Source: Anniella stebbinsi
Lineage: Eukaryota > Chordata > Lepidosauria > Squamata > Anniellidae
NCBI GenBank assembly: GCA_029215795.1
Contig: JARDYH010000007.1
Span: 72,346,763-72,410,762 of the forward strand
DNA length: 64,000 nucleotides
Reading direction: 5' to 3'
The position numbers were made by a program, and so were the translations under genes. Below the pieces are notes generated by a model. It was not told where the DNA came from, ran no database searches, and saw nothing but the letters and a program-made list of their open reading frames with translations. This document shows positions 48,374 through 60,564 of this stretch, in pieces; the stretch's first letter is position 1, and every line of letters starts with the position of its first letter.

Positions 48374-51300
48374 GTAAGCCGGGCTGAAACGCGCCCGCTC
48401 CGCCTCCCCCTGGTTGGCACCGGGCAGGATGCAGGACCGCACCGCCGCCGGCCTCCTCCTAAGAAAAAGGGGAGCTGGAAGGCCACCAGCTAAAGGAAAC
48501 GTTCCAAGCATCGCCATACTTGCCGTGGATTGCCAACTTTTCTCTTCTGATAGGGAGCCTCTGCCTCGAACAGGGGCATTGCAGGCAGAAATTAAGCAGG
48601 TGTTTCTCCGCGGGCAGAAATTTAAACGAGAGGTTTTTTCCTTTCCGGGATCTGCCTGTTACATGGGGTGTGGTTATAATAAGTTATAATACCAAGGTGT
48701 GTAAGAAAGACACAGGAGCCCTACTAGAACACCCCCAAAACAAAACTGGTAATTCTTGTTATAGTGTGACTTTAATAAATAACAACATGTTGTCTCTCTC
48801 TCTCAATTTCGCAAATCAGAATGGGGTAAAGCTGGAAGTCCCGACTGGTGGATTCTATTTCCTGGGTGTCTAAAACTTCCTTTTAGCTGCCTGACCCTTT
48901 GCACGTAGGTGCATAAGCCCATCCCACTGACTTCAATTTGGCTTTCTTTCAAGGGATGTATAGAACTGCATGATCCTAACTTTTCTCTCTCCCTCTCTCT
49001 CTTCCCTGTATGCCCTAAAACGTGTGCATTTGCTTCTTACCTTAATGCAGTATTTTCAGCTTCTTCCTTCCTAACCTCTGATTAATAACCATGACTGTAG
49101 CCCCTTCCCGAATATGTAGGATTGAGGTTAGGGGTTTTGCAGAGGATCATCTGGCCTTGGTCATGCATGCCTTAATCAATTCCAGGTTATATTATTATTA
49201 TTAAACCATCAGTGTGCATGCTGCTTTACAGAGTACTAGAAGTCAGGTCTATGCCCCAAGGAGTTTCCAATCTACAGTTGACCCAGCAAAACAACAGGGA
49301 AAATGAAGGGAAGAGGAGACGGGGGTAAACTTATGAGTTTGTTTCAGTTTAGGGTGACCAGATAAAATCCAGGTCAGGGCTCATGTAACTTTAACAGTTG
49401 TAGAGAAAAGGGAATTTCAGCCAGTGTCATTTGTATGCAATTAGTTCCTGGTGAAATTCCCTCTTCATCACAGCAGTTAAAGTTGCAGGGGCCCTGCCTT
49501 CTTTTGTATCTGGTCACTCTAGTATAGTGCCTGCACCTTTAACTGTTGTGATGAAGAGGGAATTTCACCAGGACTAATTGCATACAAATGACACTGGCTG
49601 AAATTCCCTTTTCTCTACAACTGTTAAAGTTACATGAGCCCTGACCTGGATTTTATCTGGTCAGCCTATTTCAGTTACACATGTGTAGAACTGGTTACAG
49701 GAGGCCTGGGCAACTTGTAGCTCTCCCTTTGTTCTGGCCTGTGGCTCCCAACGGCCTTTGCCAGCATAGGCAATGGTGATGGTTCACGGGAGTTGTAGGC
49801 CCAAATATCTGAAGGGAAACAAATGGACTACCCCTGGATTTCTGGATAAGTTACAGGAGGTCACGGGAGCTAAGGGTGTGTGCCAGAAGTGTCATAGAAA
49901 AGGTGGATTTTGAGGAGGGAATGGAAGGGAGGGGTGTGGCATCAAGCAGGTGCCCTGGAAGGCAGTTCCAAGAATATGGGGAAGCAGGGAAGAAGGGCAG
50001 CCTTTTGAGGGAGCAGGGGAAGATGGTGGGTAGGCTGACCATATGGAAAAGAGGACAGAGCTCCTGCATCTTTAACAGTTGTATTGAAACAGGAATTTCA
50101 GCAGGTGTCATTTGTAGGCATGCAGCACCTGGTGAAATTCCCTCTTCATCACCACAGTTCAAGCTGCAGAAGCCCTGCCTAGCGTGACCAGATACAAAAG
50201 AAGGCAGGGCTCCTGCAGCTTTCACTGTGGTGATGAAGAGGGAGTTTCACCAGGTGCTGCATGCCTACAAATGACACCTGCCGAAATTCCCTTTTCGAGA
50301 CAACTCTTAAAGCTGCAGAAGCCCTGTCCTCCTTTCCATACAGGCACCTTAGTGGTGGGTGGTGAAGCTGGAAGAACGCTAGCCTTCCATGGCCAGGGCA
50401 TGCTGGGAATTGTAGTCCAACACACCTGCACTTTCAACATAAGGCTCCAGGTTGGGAGAAAGCTGTTCTACGGGTTAGAGGAACGGAGAAGTGAAAGGGG
50501 TTTGGGGCAGCAAGGTGAGTGTGAGGAGCTTGTGCCAGATCCGGAAGCATTCTGTAAGGCAGCGTAGGGATTGAAGGAGGAGCATCACACAATCCAAGTG
50601 TGCAAGAGGTGAATAGTCCTAGCAGAAGAATGCTGCCTAGAGAGAGATGTGATGATTAACTATTACCTTCTTGTCCCAGAGCCAGACCAGGATTTATTTA
50701 CCCGAAGAGTGCAAAAGCTTTGTGAATATTTTTTGTTTATATATGACATAAGTGTCTCAGAAAAGTGAGTCTTACAAACTTCCAGTGGTGGTGGTGGGGG
50801 CTGCGTGATGACATCATCAAAATGGCTGCCGCGCTATTATGTATTTGCCACTTTTAAATATGCATAACTTTATGTGGTACCTGCCATTTTCCAAGTACCA
50901 GCTGTGTTCAGTAGGATCAAGCCCGTCGTCGGGTTTTCTACAATCTGCGCGTTTCCACAGCCATGACACTGAATTGCTTCTTTTAATCTTTTGGATCAAT
51001 GCAGGTTTAGATGGAGGCAGCATTGTTGGGTCAATCCCTTTAACTTTGGAGAATGCCTTAGACTGGCTCTTAGTTGTTGTTTTCTTCATAAATAGACTGT
51101 ACCTTACTTCACTCACAGAGGAGTATCTAGGGTGGTCGTACATGGCACAGACAAATTTCTCCAACCCAGCTATATTTTCTTCAGTTAAAGTTAATGACTC
51201 ACCTAGCTGGCTGAGAATTTCTTGGAATGCATGATTCTTTTTCATGATTTCAAATGGTTTAACTTTTCCCTGTCTTGCAAATGCAGCTGTGAAATCAGAC

Positions 51301-54300
51301 CCTGTAAAAGCGTGGTAGCCAGACAAGGCCTCTACCAGATCGTGTACGAGCTCCTCTGTGATACAAGTTACATTGAGTGTCCTTCAGCTGTTGTTAGAAG
51401 ACACGCCACAATCAAACCAAATCCGAGAGTTTAGGAAGTGCTTTTGATGGTAAATTAACAGAACCAACACATCAGTGTCATTTGCTCTAACCAGGATATT
51501 CTTTGTCAGATCACTACCATGTGATGTACTGTATGTTGGATGTGCCAAATAATCCTTGTGTCTGCCTCTTGATGATGGCAAGCAAGATCAGGCACCTCTG
51601 TTGCCTCAACACTGACATCCTTGCTGGTGTATTTGTAACACACAGTCTCTGCTCCGACAAAGAGAATTTTGCCTGCCAGAAGTGAAGCATACTTCTGATT
51701 TTTCCACTCATTGCATAGGAAAGGTGTAAGGGATGTTTTCATTCCAAAATGCATCAACTGCTTTTTTTGGAGTCTTCTGATCTGCGCCTGTTACTTTGAT
51801 GCCACTACAGTTGTTTGCCGTTCATGTTCACAATCTTTTATACTTTGATAGCCATAAGTGTCAAACACCAGGTGCACTTCCTTAGCTGGTGTACTACTAG
51901 TAATGTGCTCCAGTAATTTACGTGCAAGAGCTCCGTAAGTTTCCGGGAACTTCAAAGCGTGCAACGTGAACATAGCATCATATACAGCCACATCTATGTG
52001 AGGTTGACCTGTAGTTATATCATGCTCCTCGTCTAAATTCTGGTACTTTTCTAGCCTGTTCATCAATTTACTTTTGTCTGTTTTATTCATTGATCCACCG
52101 ATCTGAGCAAGAGAGAATAGCACAGGAGTTAGAGGATACTCAATCCCTTTTTTCACGTCACATTGTTGAACAGCTGCCATATGAATTACTTTACCGAAAG
52201 CATCTAAAGTGCATTTGGCAATCTCTAGTTTCTTTTGTTCCGTTTTCAGGTTACTGGATGCAATAGAAGATGCGCGGTTAGCTACCAAATTTCGGGGCAT
52301 GGGCTTTTCAACATTCTTTGGATCTTGCACGTAATTTTTTTTTTGAACTTTTCAGGAGCTCCTTACCTTTTAGAAGAAAATGAAAGAAGATCCAGTGTGA
52401 CTTTCTCATCGATTGTCTGTCCAGTTGAAATGCTCCTTAGAGGTGCCTGAGGATCCATTTCTTGAAATGGGTTTGAAAAACTATTCGGGGTTGAAATTAT
52501 TTTTTCAATATCACTGTGATTTTTTTCAATGGTACTTGGAAAATGGCAGGTACCACATAAAATGGTACGATGCTCCAACACTCCCAGAAAATCTTGAAAT
52601 GGCCACGGAAGAGGACAGTGAAAAAGAAGACGGAAGAGGACAGTGAAAAAGAAGACGAGGAAAGTGATTTTGACAGTGACGATAGCAGTTCCAATGAAAG
52701 TGAAGAGGACATACATTGAAATTTATTTGTTAACCCTTCTCACAGAACATAGCTTTTATTTTGTAAATTGTAAATTTTTGCTGAACATTTAAAAAACATT
52801 TGTTAAAAAGAATTCAACCTAATAAAGTCTTTTTTTATATATCATCGTATTCGTCCTGTTTGAAATTTTGTAAAGAACATTTGAACATGTTCAGCTGTAA
52901 AAATCACAGTTGAACATGTTCAAAATGATCTGAGCATCAGATCGAGTGGTATTTAGGGTGGATACTTTTGAAATGAAAGCCCTGTATGATAAACTGTAAA
53001 ATCATACAATCCTGAGAAAGTGGACGTATAACAAGATATCGCTCGTAATTCCCTAAGCATTGGGGTAAACCCTATGTTATTATTCATTTTCTTAATCATT
53101 AAAAATGCAACTTTTTGTTATCGAGTATTCATTCAAAAGTTGTATAGCTTTTGAGTAAATCATGGTTAAACATCACACATAACCAATGTGGACTGGTTTT
53201 ATACGTTAAAATGAAATCTCAAAAACTAATAGAGTTAACAAAAATGTGTAATTACAAAAAGTATTTGTCATTAAATTTGAAACATTTCAGAAAAAAATCA
53301 TCCCTGTAGCATAAACGGTATTTAAAAGTGGCAACTACATAATAGCGTGGCAGCCATATTGATGATGTCATCATGCACCCCCACCCCCCCACTGGAATTT
53401 TGTAAGATTCACTTTCCTGAGACACTTCTGTCATATATAAACAAAAAATATTCACTAAGCTTTTGCACTCGCTGGGGTAAATAAATCCTGGTCTGGCTCT
53501 GGGACTAATATCTTCTCAATACTATCCTGCTCGGATACATATGGAATATCATGAAACAAGTACTATAAGACGATCAGCAACTTATGAAATGCAATTACAA
53601 AAAATACTGCTGTACTATATCAGTATGCTGATAAATACTGATAAAAATACTGAAATACTAAGGCTGGAAATGTCATGAAGATAAAAATTGTGGCCTTGGA
53701 AAAATGTATTGCTAAGAGCTGGAGAGATGCCAAATGGGCAAAAGTGGCTATGTATACCCGCAAGACAGTTGCAACAGTGACAAAAACCAGTTGGGGTACA
53801 CATCTCAAAGATCATGGAACCTATCCTTAATCGTGTTACATCTGAAAGATGAATTGGGTATGAATACATATAAGACATCTTCTACAATCATGAAAGCTGT
53901 GTCATAAAAGCTGTGGCTGCCACACCAGACAGGAAGGGTGTATATTTGTCTACGTGCATTTAATAAAGACCTTGAATTAAAATATTCCTTCTCGGTAGCC
54001 AGAAACGTCCCACCTGCTCCTTTCCAGGGCTAACGTGAGGTCTTCTTCCTTTCCGCAAGCTCTTTGAATCAAAAAGCTTCACGTACACCTACTTGCTGGC
54101 AGATGCGAAGACTAAAGAAGCTGTTCTGATAGACCCAGTTCTGGAAACAGCTAAGAGAGATTCAACATTGGTGAAGCAATTGGGGCTAAATTTGCTGTAC
54201 GCAGGTGAGTTCTATTTAGTTCTATCTAGTCCTGGATGAGAAGAGTTAGCTTCTTTTTCGTTTCTTTATCCTGTACTTTCAACATAAACTGCTCCTAGGG

Positions 54301-57300
54301 CAGTATAGAAACTGTCCAGCTCCAAAGGCAGTGAGATGTCTAATCTGGCCTCCCTGGGAAGGACAGGTAAAGTTGGAATGGGAAGGAAATAGAAGATGCT
54401 ACTCTCTACCACTACGTAACATAACAATTCCTGGATCTAGTTTTGATTCAGGAAGTGGAAAGTGTCTGGTTCCGTAAGGCTGGGGATGACAAGGCGGGGA
54501 TTTGGAGTACATTATTTTGTTTGTACTTTTAAAATACTTATTTCTTTACCCACGTATTTATTTTAAAATGCTTATATTCTGCCTCGTAATTTGGGGATAT
54601 GCACCAGAGAGCATAATTCATCAGGCTTACATCCTCCAGAAGCTAAAACCCTGTTAAGTACAGTTTCTCAACAACACAGTCATAAAACAATAAAGCTAAC
54701 AGTCAAGGAACTAAAACAACAGATAAAACTCAAGAGCAGCAGGAATCAAGTTAAACACAAAAGGCCTTAGCAAACAACACCTAAAACTCACAAAATCGAA
54801 TGTCTTTCCGACCTGCTGCTTTTCATGCTGACTGAGGGTTATAGGAGGGCACCAGGTTGGATGAAGCTGAGTTAGAGGAAGCCCTCTTGTAGAGAGAACT
54901 GTGCCATTTTCTGCTTTCTTGTTAGGAAGCTGTGGGTTTAAAACTTTAGACATCATGTTGTAAAAGCTGTGGATGCCACACCAGTTAAGGAAGCTAGATA
55001 AGAACTTTATTGCCTCTCTCCCACAAGAACAGAACAGCCGCAGGAAACTCCTGACTCCACCCCAGAGATAACGAAGTCCAGTGCCACCTAGTGACGAAAT
55101 TGCATAATGTCATTATCCACACAGGAATTGCTGTTCCTTTAGGTATCTGGATCCCAGGCTGTTTAGCTACAGTTGGTGTAGGGGGAATCCCTGTCTTCAT
55201 ATATGTGCTGATGACCCTGAGCTGGCAGCAACTGATTAGGAAAGGGATCTTGGTGTTGTGGTGGATAGCTTGATGAAGATGTTGACTCTTGTGTGCAACT
55301 GCTGTGAAAACAACCAAGCCCATGTCGGGGATCATTAGGAAAGGAATTGAAAATCAAGCTGACAGTATCCTAATGGCTTTATACAAACCTGTGATGTTCT
55401 TGAGGGTTTCCCAGAAGCGTCGGTTTAGCCTCTGTAGGAACTAGGGATGTGCACTGGATCGGACCCGATCCACGATCCGAGTCCGGTCCAGTGGGAAATC
55501 GGATAAATTATCCGATTTCCGATCCCGCAGCTGGATCGGCCGATCCAATCCGAACCGGTCCGAAAAAGCTCCGAACCGGTTCGGCGGATCGGCGGATCGG
55601 CGGGCGCCCACTGGCGCCCACCGCCGCTTCCATTGGCGGGCGCCAGCGGGCGCCCGCCGATGAAAGTGGACAGCGGGGGGGGGGAGGAGGGGGGCACTTA
55701 CCTTCTCGGCCCGGTGGCTCCCGTCCGGCGCCGGCGCCTACTACTACTAGCAGGCTCCGCGGCCTGCTCTAGGGTGGCGCGCCGGGTGATGTCATCACCC
55801 GGCGCGCTACTCTAGAGCAGGCCGCGGAGCCTGCTGGTAGTAGTAGGCGCCGGCGCCGGACGGGAGCCACCGGGCCGGGAAGGTAAGGAGGGGGTGCGTG
55901 GAGGGGAGGAGGGGGCGCGCGGAGGGGGGAGGGGGGCCCTTACCTTTCCGGCCCGGCGGCTCCCGTCCGGCGCCGGCGCCTACTACTCCCAGCAGGCTCC
56001 GCGGCCTGCTCTAGGATGGCGCGCCGGGTGATGTCATCACCCGGCGCGCTACTCTAGAGCAGGCCGCGGAGCCTGCTGGAAGTAGTAGGCGCCGGCGCCG
56101 GACGGGAGCCGCCGGGCCGGAAAGGTAAGGAGGGGGTGCGTGGAGGGGAGGAGGGGGCGCGCGGAGGGGGGAGGGGGGAGGAGGGGGGCGCGCGGAGGGG
56201 GGAGGGGGGAGGGGGGCCCTTACCTGCCCGGCCCGGCGGCTCCCGTCCGGCGCCGGCGCCTACTACTACCAGCAGGCTCCGCGGCCTGCTCCAGGGTGGC
56301 GCGCCGGGTGATGTCATCACCCGGCGCGCTACTCGAGAGTAGGCCGCGGAGCCCGCTGGTAGTAGCCGCCGGCGCCGGACGTGCCGAGAAGGTAAGTGGC
56401 GGGGAAGGGGGCTTACCCCCCCCCCCCCGGAGCCGTCCGCTTCTATCCGCTGGCGCCCGCGGGCGCCAGCGGATGGAAGCAGGCGGCCCCAGGGGGGGTA
56501 GGGAGCGCGGGGGAGGGGGTTTACCTGCCGGGGCCGTCCACAGCGGACGGCCCCGGGGGGGGGAGGGAGTTAGGCCCCCCCTTACCCACCCGCCGCCATT
56601 TTTTCCTCATAGACTTGCATTGCAATGCAAGTCTATGGGGAAAAAAATGGCGGCCGATCCAAAAATTTCCGATTTTTGGATCGGGATCGGACTCGATCCG
56701 GTCCGGGGGGCCTCCGATTTTGTCCGAACCGGTCCGGGACAAAATTGGAGGTCCCGATCCGGGTCCCGATCCGATCCGGGGGGTCCGTGCACACCCCTAG
56801 TAGGAACAGAATGCTGGACTAGATCGGCTTGGTGCTCTCCAGATGGGTTGGGTTTCAACTCCCATTATTTGATAGGCCTCATACTGAGATAGGCCTCTGG
56901 TCTGATCCAGCAAGACTCTTGTTATCAGAACATAAGAAGAGCCATGCTGGATCAGACCAAGGGTTCATCTAGGTCAGCATTCTGTTCACTCAGTGGCCAA
57001 CTAGCTGTCAATGGGAAATCCACAAGCCGGACATGGTTGCAACTGCACCCTCCTGTCCATGTTCCCCAGCAACTGGTGCACATAGACATACTACCTCTGA
57101 TACTGCAGGTAGCATATAGCCATCAGGACTAGTAGCCTTCTCCTTCAGGAATCTGCCCAATCCCCTTAAAGCTATCCAATTTGGTGGTTGTCACTATGTA
57201 CTTAAGGTGGTGGAATGTTAATGCTATGGAGGGCAAAGCACACGGATTTCCCGGAGCAGAATTCCATAGGAACATCAGAAGCTGTCTTACACTGAGTCAG

Positions 57301-60300
57301 ACCATTGGCCCATCTAGCCCAGTATTGTCGGCACTGACTGGTAACAGTGGTTGTCCAGGCTTTTAAGCAGGATTCTTTCCTAGCCCTGTCTGGAGAAGGC
57401 AGGGTTTGAACCTGAGACCTTCTGCATGCAAAGCATGTGCTCCATCGTGCTGAGCTATGGCCCTCCAAACTCTGGGCATGGTCGTGGAGAAGGCTCTCTC
57501 TCTTATAAGCAAACATGAGGCTGAAAAGTCACTTTGGGGTGCAAAAAATAATTCTTAAGCATATTTTTCAGTCTAGTCACATAATGGCAGGACTAAAGAC
57601 TGCCCGGTTAAAAAGAGAGAGAGGAAGAGAATGCTAGATCTTGTTCCTTGCAATAAGAACCATGATCATCTTTTTCTCCCCCACCCACCTTCTCAGTCAA
57701 CACCCACTGCCACGCCGATCACATCACAGGCACTGGACTTCTGAAGAAGCTGCTACCGGGCTGCCGGAGTGTCATCTCCAAGCACAGCGGGGCCTTGGCT
57801 GACATCCTAATCCAAGAAGGGGATAACATCAAATTTGGGGCTTTCGTAAGTGCATTGGCAGATGTCTGGGAAACAGATAGTAGGGCAAATGGGACCCGCA
57901 ACAAAATGTTGCAGTGTATCCCCTGGCCTAACTAGAGTGTTCCTGTTCAGGATTCCAGCCAGCCATTCTCTCCAAACAGGGTGTTTCATTCCCCCCCTCC
58001 CCACCTGTGTCTTCTGTTTTCTCTTCCAACAGACAGTTAAACTTGCCTGTGGCTACTGAACCTGCTCAGTCCTCATTGGGCCGATCTGGGATGGGACTTG
58101 TTGCCCCCTTTTTAAAAAAAAATTAAAAGGATTTCTTGGTACTTCTGCAAACTTCCCCCAAGCATGCCGATACCTCCTTTTTGTTTCTCAGCTGCTTCGT
58201 TTGGGTTTCAGTCCTGTTGGCACTCGCCACTGACGCTCGCTGTTAGCGTGAGGGATGATTTCTCTTGCCCACTCATCTCTCCATATTCCAAGTCATGCAT
58301 GTATCTTTAAAGCCAATGTGTTAGGCGTTTCTCAGTGATTAATGTCTTGGCATTGGGCTCACAGCCACTCTTGGTTGTGCAACTTTGGGCAAGCCTCTGC
58401 TTCCATTTCCCTTAGTTGCCATGGGAGTAATAACAATCTACTTCGCAGGACTGTTGTTGGTTGGATTTGGCGTAGTTGCTGGGTATGCCTTCTAGCAGAA
58501 CTAGATAGCAATGACTCCAGCTGCTTTATTTAGGCTAATAATCCTTTTGCTGTTACCTGATTTGGGGGCCTACTTTTCAATGGGCAGTCTGGTAGGTTGA
58601 TACAACATGAGAAAGAGGGCTCCATGTCGTGTCTTGCTGTTGCTGCAGGCCCTGGAATCTCGTGCCACCCCTGGACACACGGATGGCTGTCTGACCTACG
58701 TGCTGAATGACCAGAGCATGGCTTTCACGGGGGACGCCTTGCTGATCCGGGGCTGTGGACGAACAGACTTCCAGCAAGGTACAACGGCCTTGCAGTGCTG
58801 GCTGTGGATGAGGAGGGACCTCTGCAGTGCCTGGGAGAGCAGAGCCCTTTATATGGGTGGTGGTGGGGGGGAAATGTCTTTGTAGGGTCAGATCTGCTGT
58901 GGGCCAGTTGGATTTGGTCCAGGCTTAGTGGCTGCCCTCATGGGAAGAGATGACATCATCAAGATCGCGGTGAAGGATGGGTCTCTATAGCGTATGAATA
59001 CAGGGATTGCCATATTCCATTTCACATTGGCTCAGTTCGGCCAACACGTTAGTCAATGCTGTGTGAAAACTCCACTCAACGGTTGAGTTTTTAGAGGGTG
59101 CTCCCCACACAACATGTTCTAACTCCACTGTTGTGTGGCTGTGGGCTACTGTGGGGTTGAGTAAATCCATCGCAACGTTGACTGACAGTTCCTCCGGCCT
59201 CTCTCCTCCCCCGGTCCTCCCAATGGTATCCCATTAGCCCTTGCTGCGATAAAACAATCCCGGCGGCTCTCCTAGAGCAGCACTCCCTCCTTTCGCCGCT
59301 CTTGCCAGGGAACTCTGTAGCCAGTGGGAAAAGTCAACGCAACGCAACGGAAAACTCCACGGAGCCCGCCATTGCTTACTTCTGAACAGTTCCTCCGTGT
59401 GACTAGAAACTGACTGTCCAAGGGCTTCTGATTGCGTGGAGGAGACTTTTGCATGTGCACAGATGCCTTTCATAGTAATTGCCCCGGCTCCTTGCGCATG
59501 TGCAGTTATGTGCATTCAGCAGTTATATGCTGAATGCACAGGTGGAGTGGGTGGGCAGAGGGTACAGTGTCAGTGGGGGTGGGCAGCAAACGCATCCTTG
59601 ATCTCCCCTCTGTGCATTCCCTGAACACACAGAGGAACGTGCGAAGCCCCTTCTGTCAAGCTGTTCTCATAGAGATCCAGGCTGCAAATGGAATGGCGGG
59701 TGCAGGAATTCTCTTGATGCCTTTAAGCATAGGCTGCTCCATCTCTCCTCTCAGGTAGCGCAGAGACTTTGTATCATTCAGTCCATGAGAAAATCTTCAC
59801 ACTCCCTGGCGACTGCTTAGTCTTCCCTGCCCATGATTATACTGGTAAGTTAGTGATCCCAATCTGATGCGATGGAGTGCTATGGCACAAGCGGTGGTGG
59901 ATGAAAATGCAGGCTCTTACTCGTACCTCCTCCTTAATAAGATCTTCCTGTATTAGTTGCTTGCAGCCAAAACAGAGTCTTGCAGTGCTTTAGGGATTTA
60001 CTATGGCATAAGTGTTCATAGAGTATTGTGCACCACAGCAGGTACATGTCATCCTTCCCCTCCTGAATTGGTTTCATGCAAGCGGGTCATTATAAACACT
60101 CATGGAATCATAGAATGGTAGAGTTGGAAGGAGTCTGTAAGGCCATCGAGTCCAACCCCCTGCATTAAGTGCTGGTGCCTGCATTTGTTTGTTTTCCTCT
60201 ACCCTCTCCATGCTTTCTTCCTCCATGTCTTCTAGATCAGAGGCGGACAGAAGGTAAATCAGGATCTACTGGTAGATCGCTGGGTGATTTGCAATAGATC

Positions 60301-60530
60301 AACAAGGCTTTCTGACTCCCAATTGGTTAACAAGTAAAAAATCCAAATATAAAGATTTCCTTGCTGTGGCTGACCTCATCTTCCAGCCCTCACATGTAAA
60401 GTAGTGGTCTTTAATCAGTTTTCTGTGCAACTCTGCTAGCTGGCCAGTTTTAGAGTGTTGTGTTCGAATCCCTGATCTCTGATAACTTAGAGATAGATAC
60501 ATCAGTGTATGATTAGAGATGACAGAGGTA

Positions 60531-60564
<34 letters not shown>

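Larger units (their letters stand above)
50673..53505. mobile_element. 2.83-kb DNA transposon with 188-bp inverted terminal repeats (degenerate)
   Basis: The left end 50673-50860 and right end 53319-53505 are near-identical reverse complements, beginning GTCCCAGAGCCAGACCAGG. The ends hold GTTTATATATGACA and GATGACATCATCAA. The interior carries broken coding sequence (separate entries). Target duplications are not clear: the flanks are CTATTACCTTCTT and TAATATCTTCTC. Intron 1 of ETHE1. Superfamily not determined. Confidence 0.85.

Noticed and set aside
49851..50225. 124-codon minus-strand frame and its plus-strand partners (103 and 127 codons)
   Set aside because: They cover the family A MITE copy 8, which is open in several frames because of its palindromic plan.
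50673..53505. Assignment of the long-TIR element to the MULE superfamily
   Set aside because: Flanks show only a loose resemblance (ATTACCTTCT / ATATCTTCT), not a clean 9-10-bp duplication, and no MULE transposase motif was seen.
56140..56892. 250-codon open frame on the plus strand
   Set aside because: Same cause, in the second copy of element Y; it runs out into unrelated flanking sequence.
57264..57468. A tRNA gene on the minus strand
   Set aside because: It has A- and B-box-like words but no cloverleaf, and a SINE body and tail follow.
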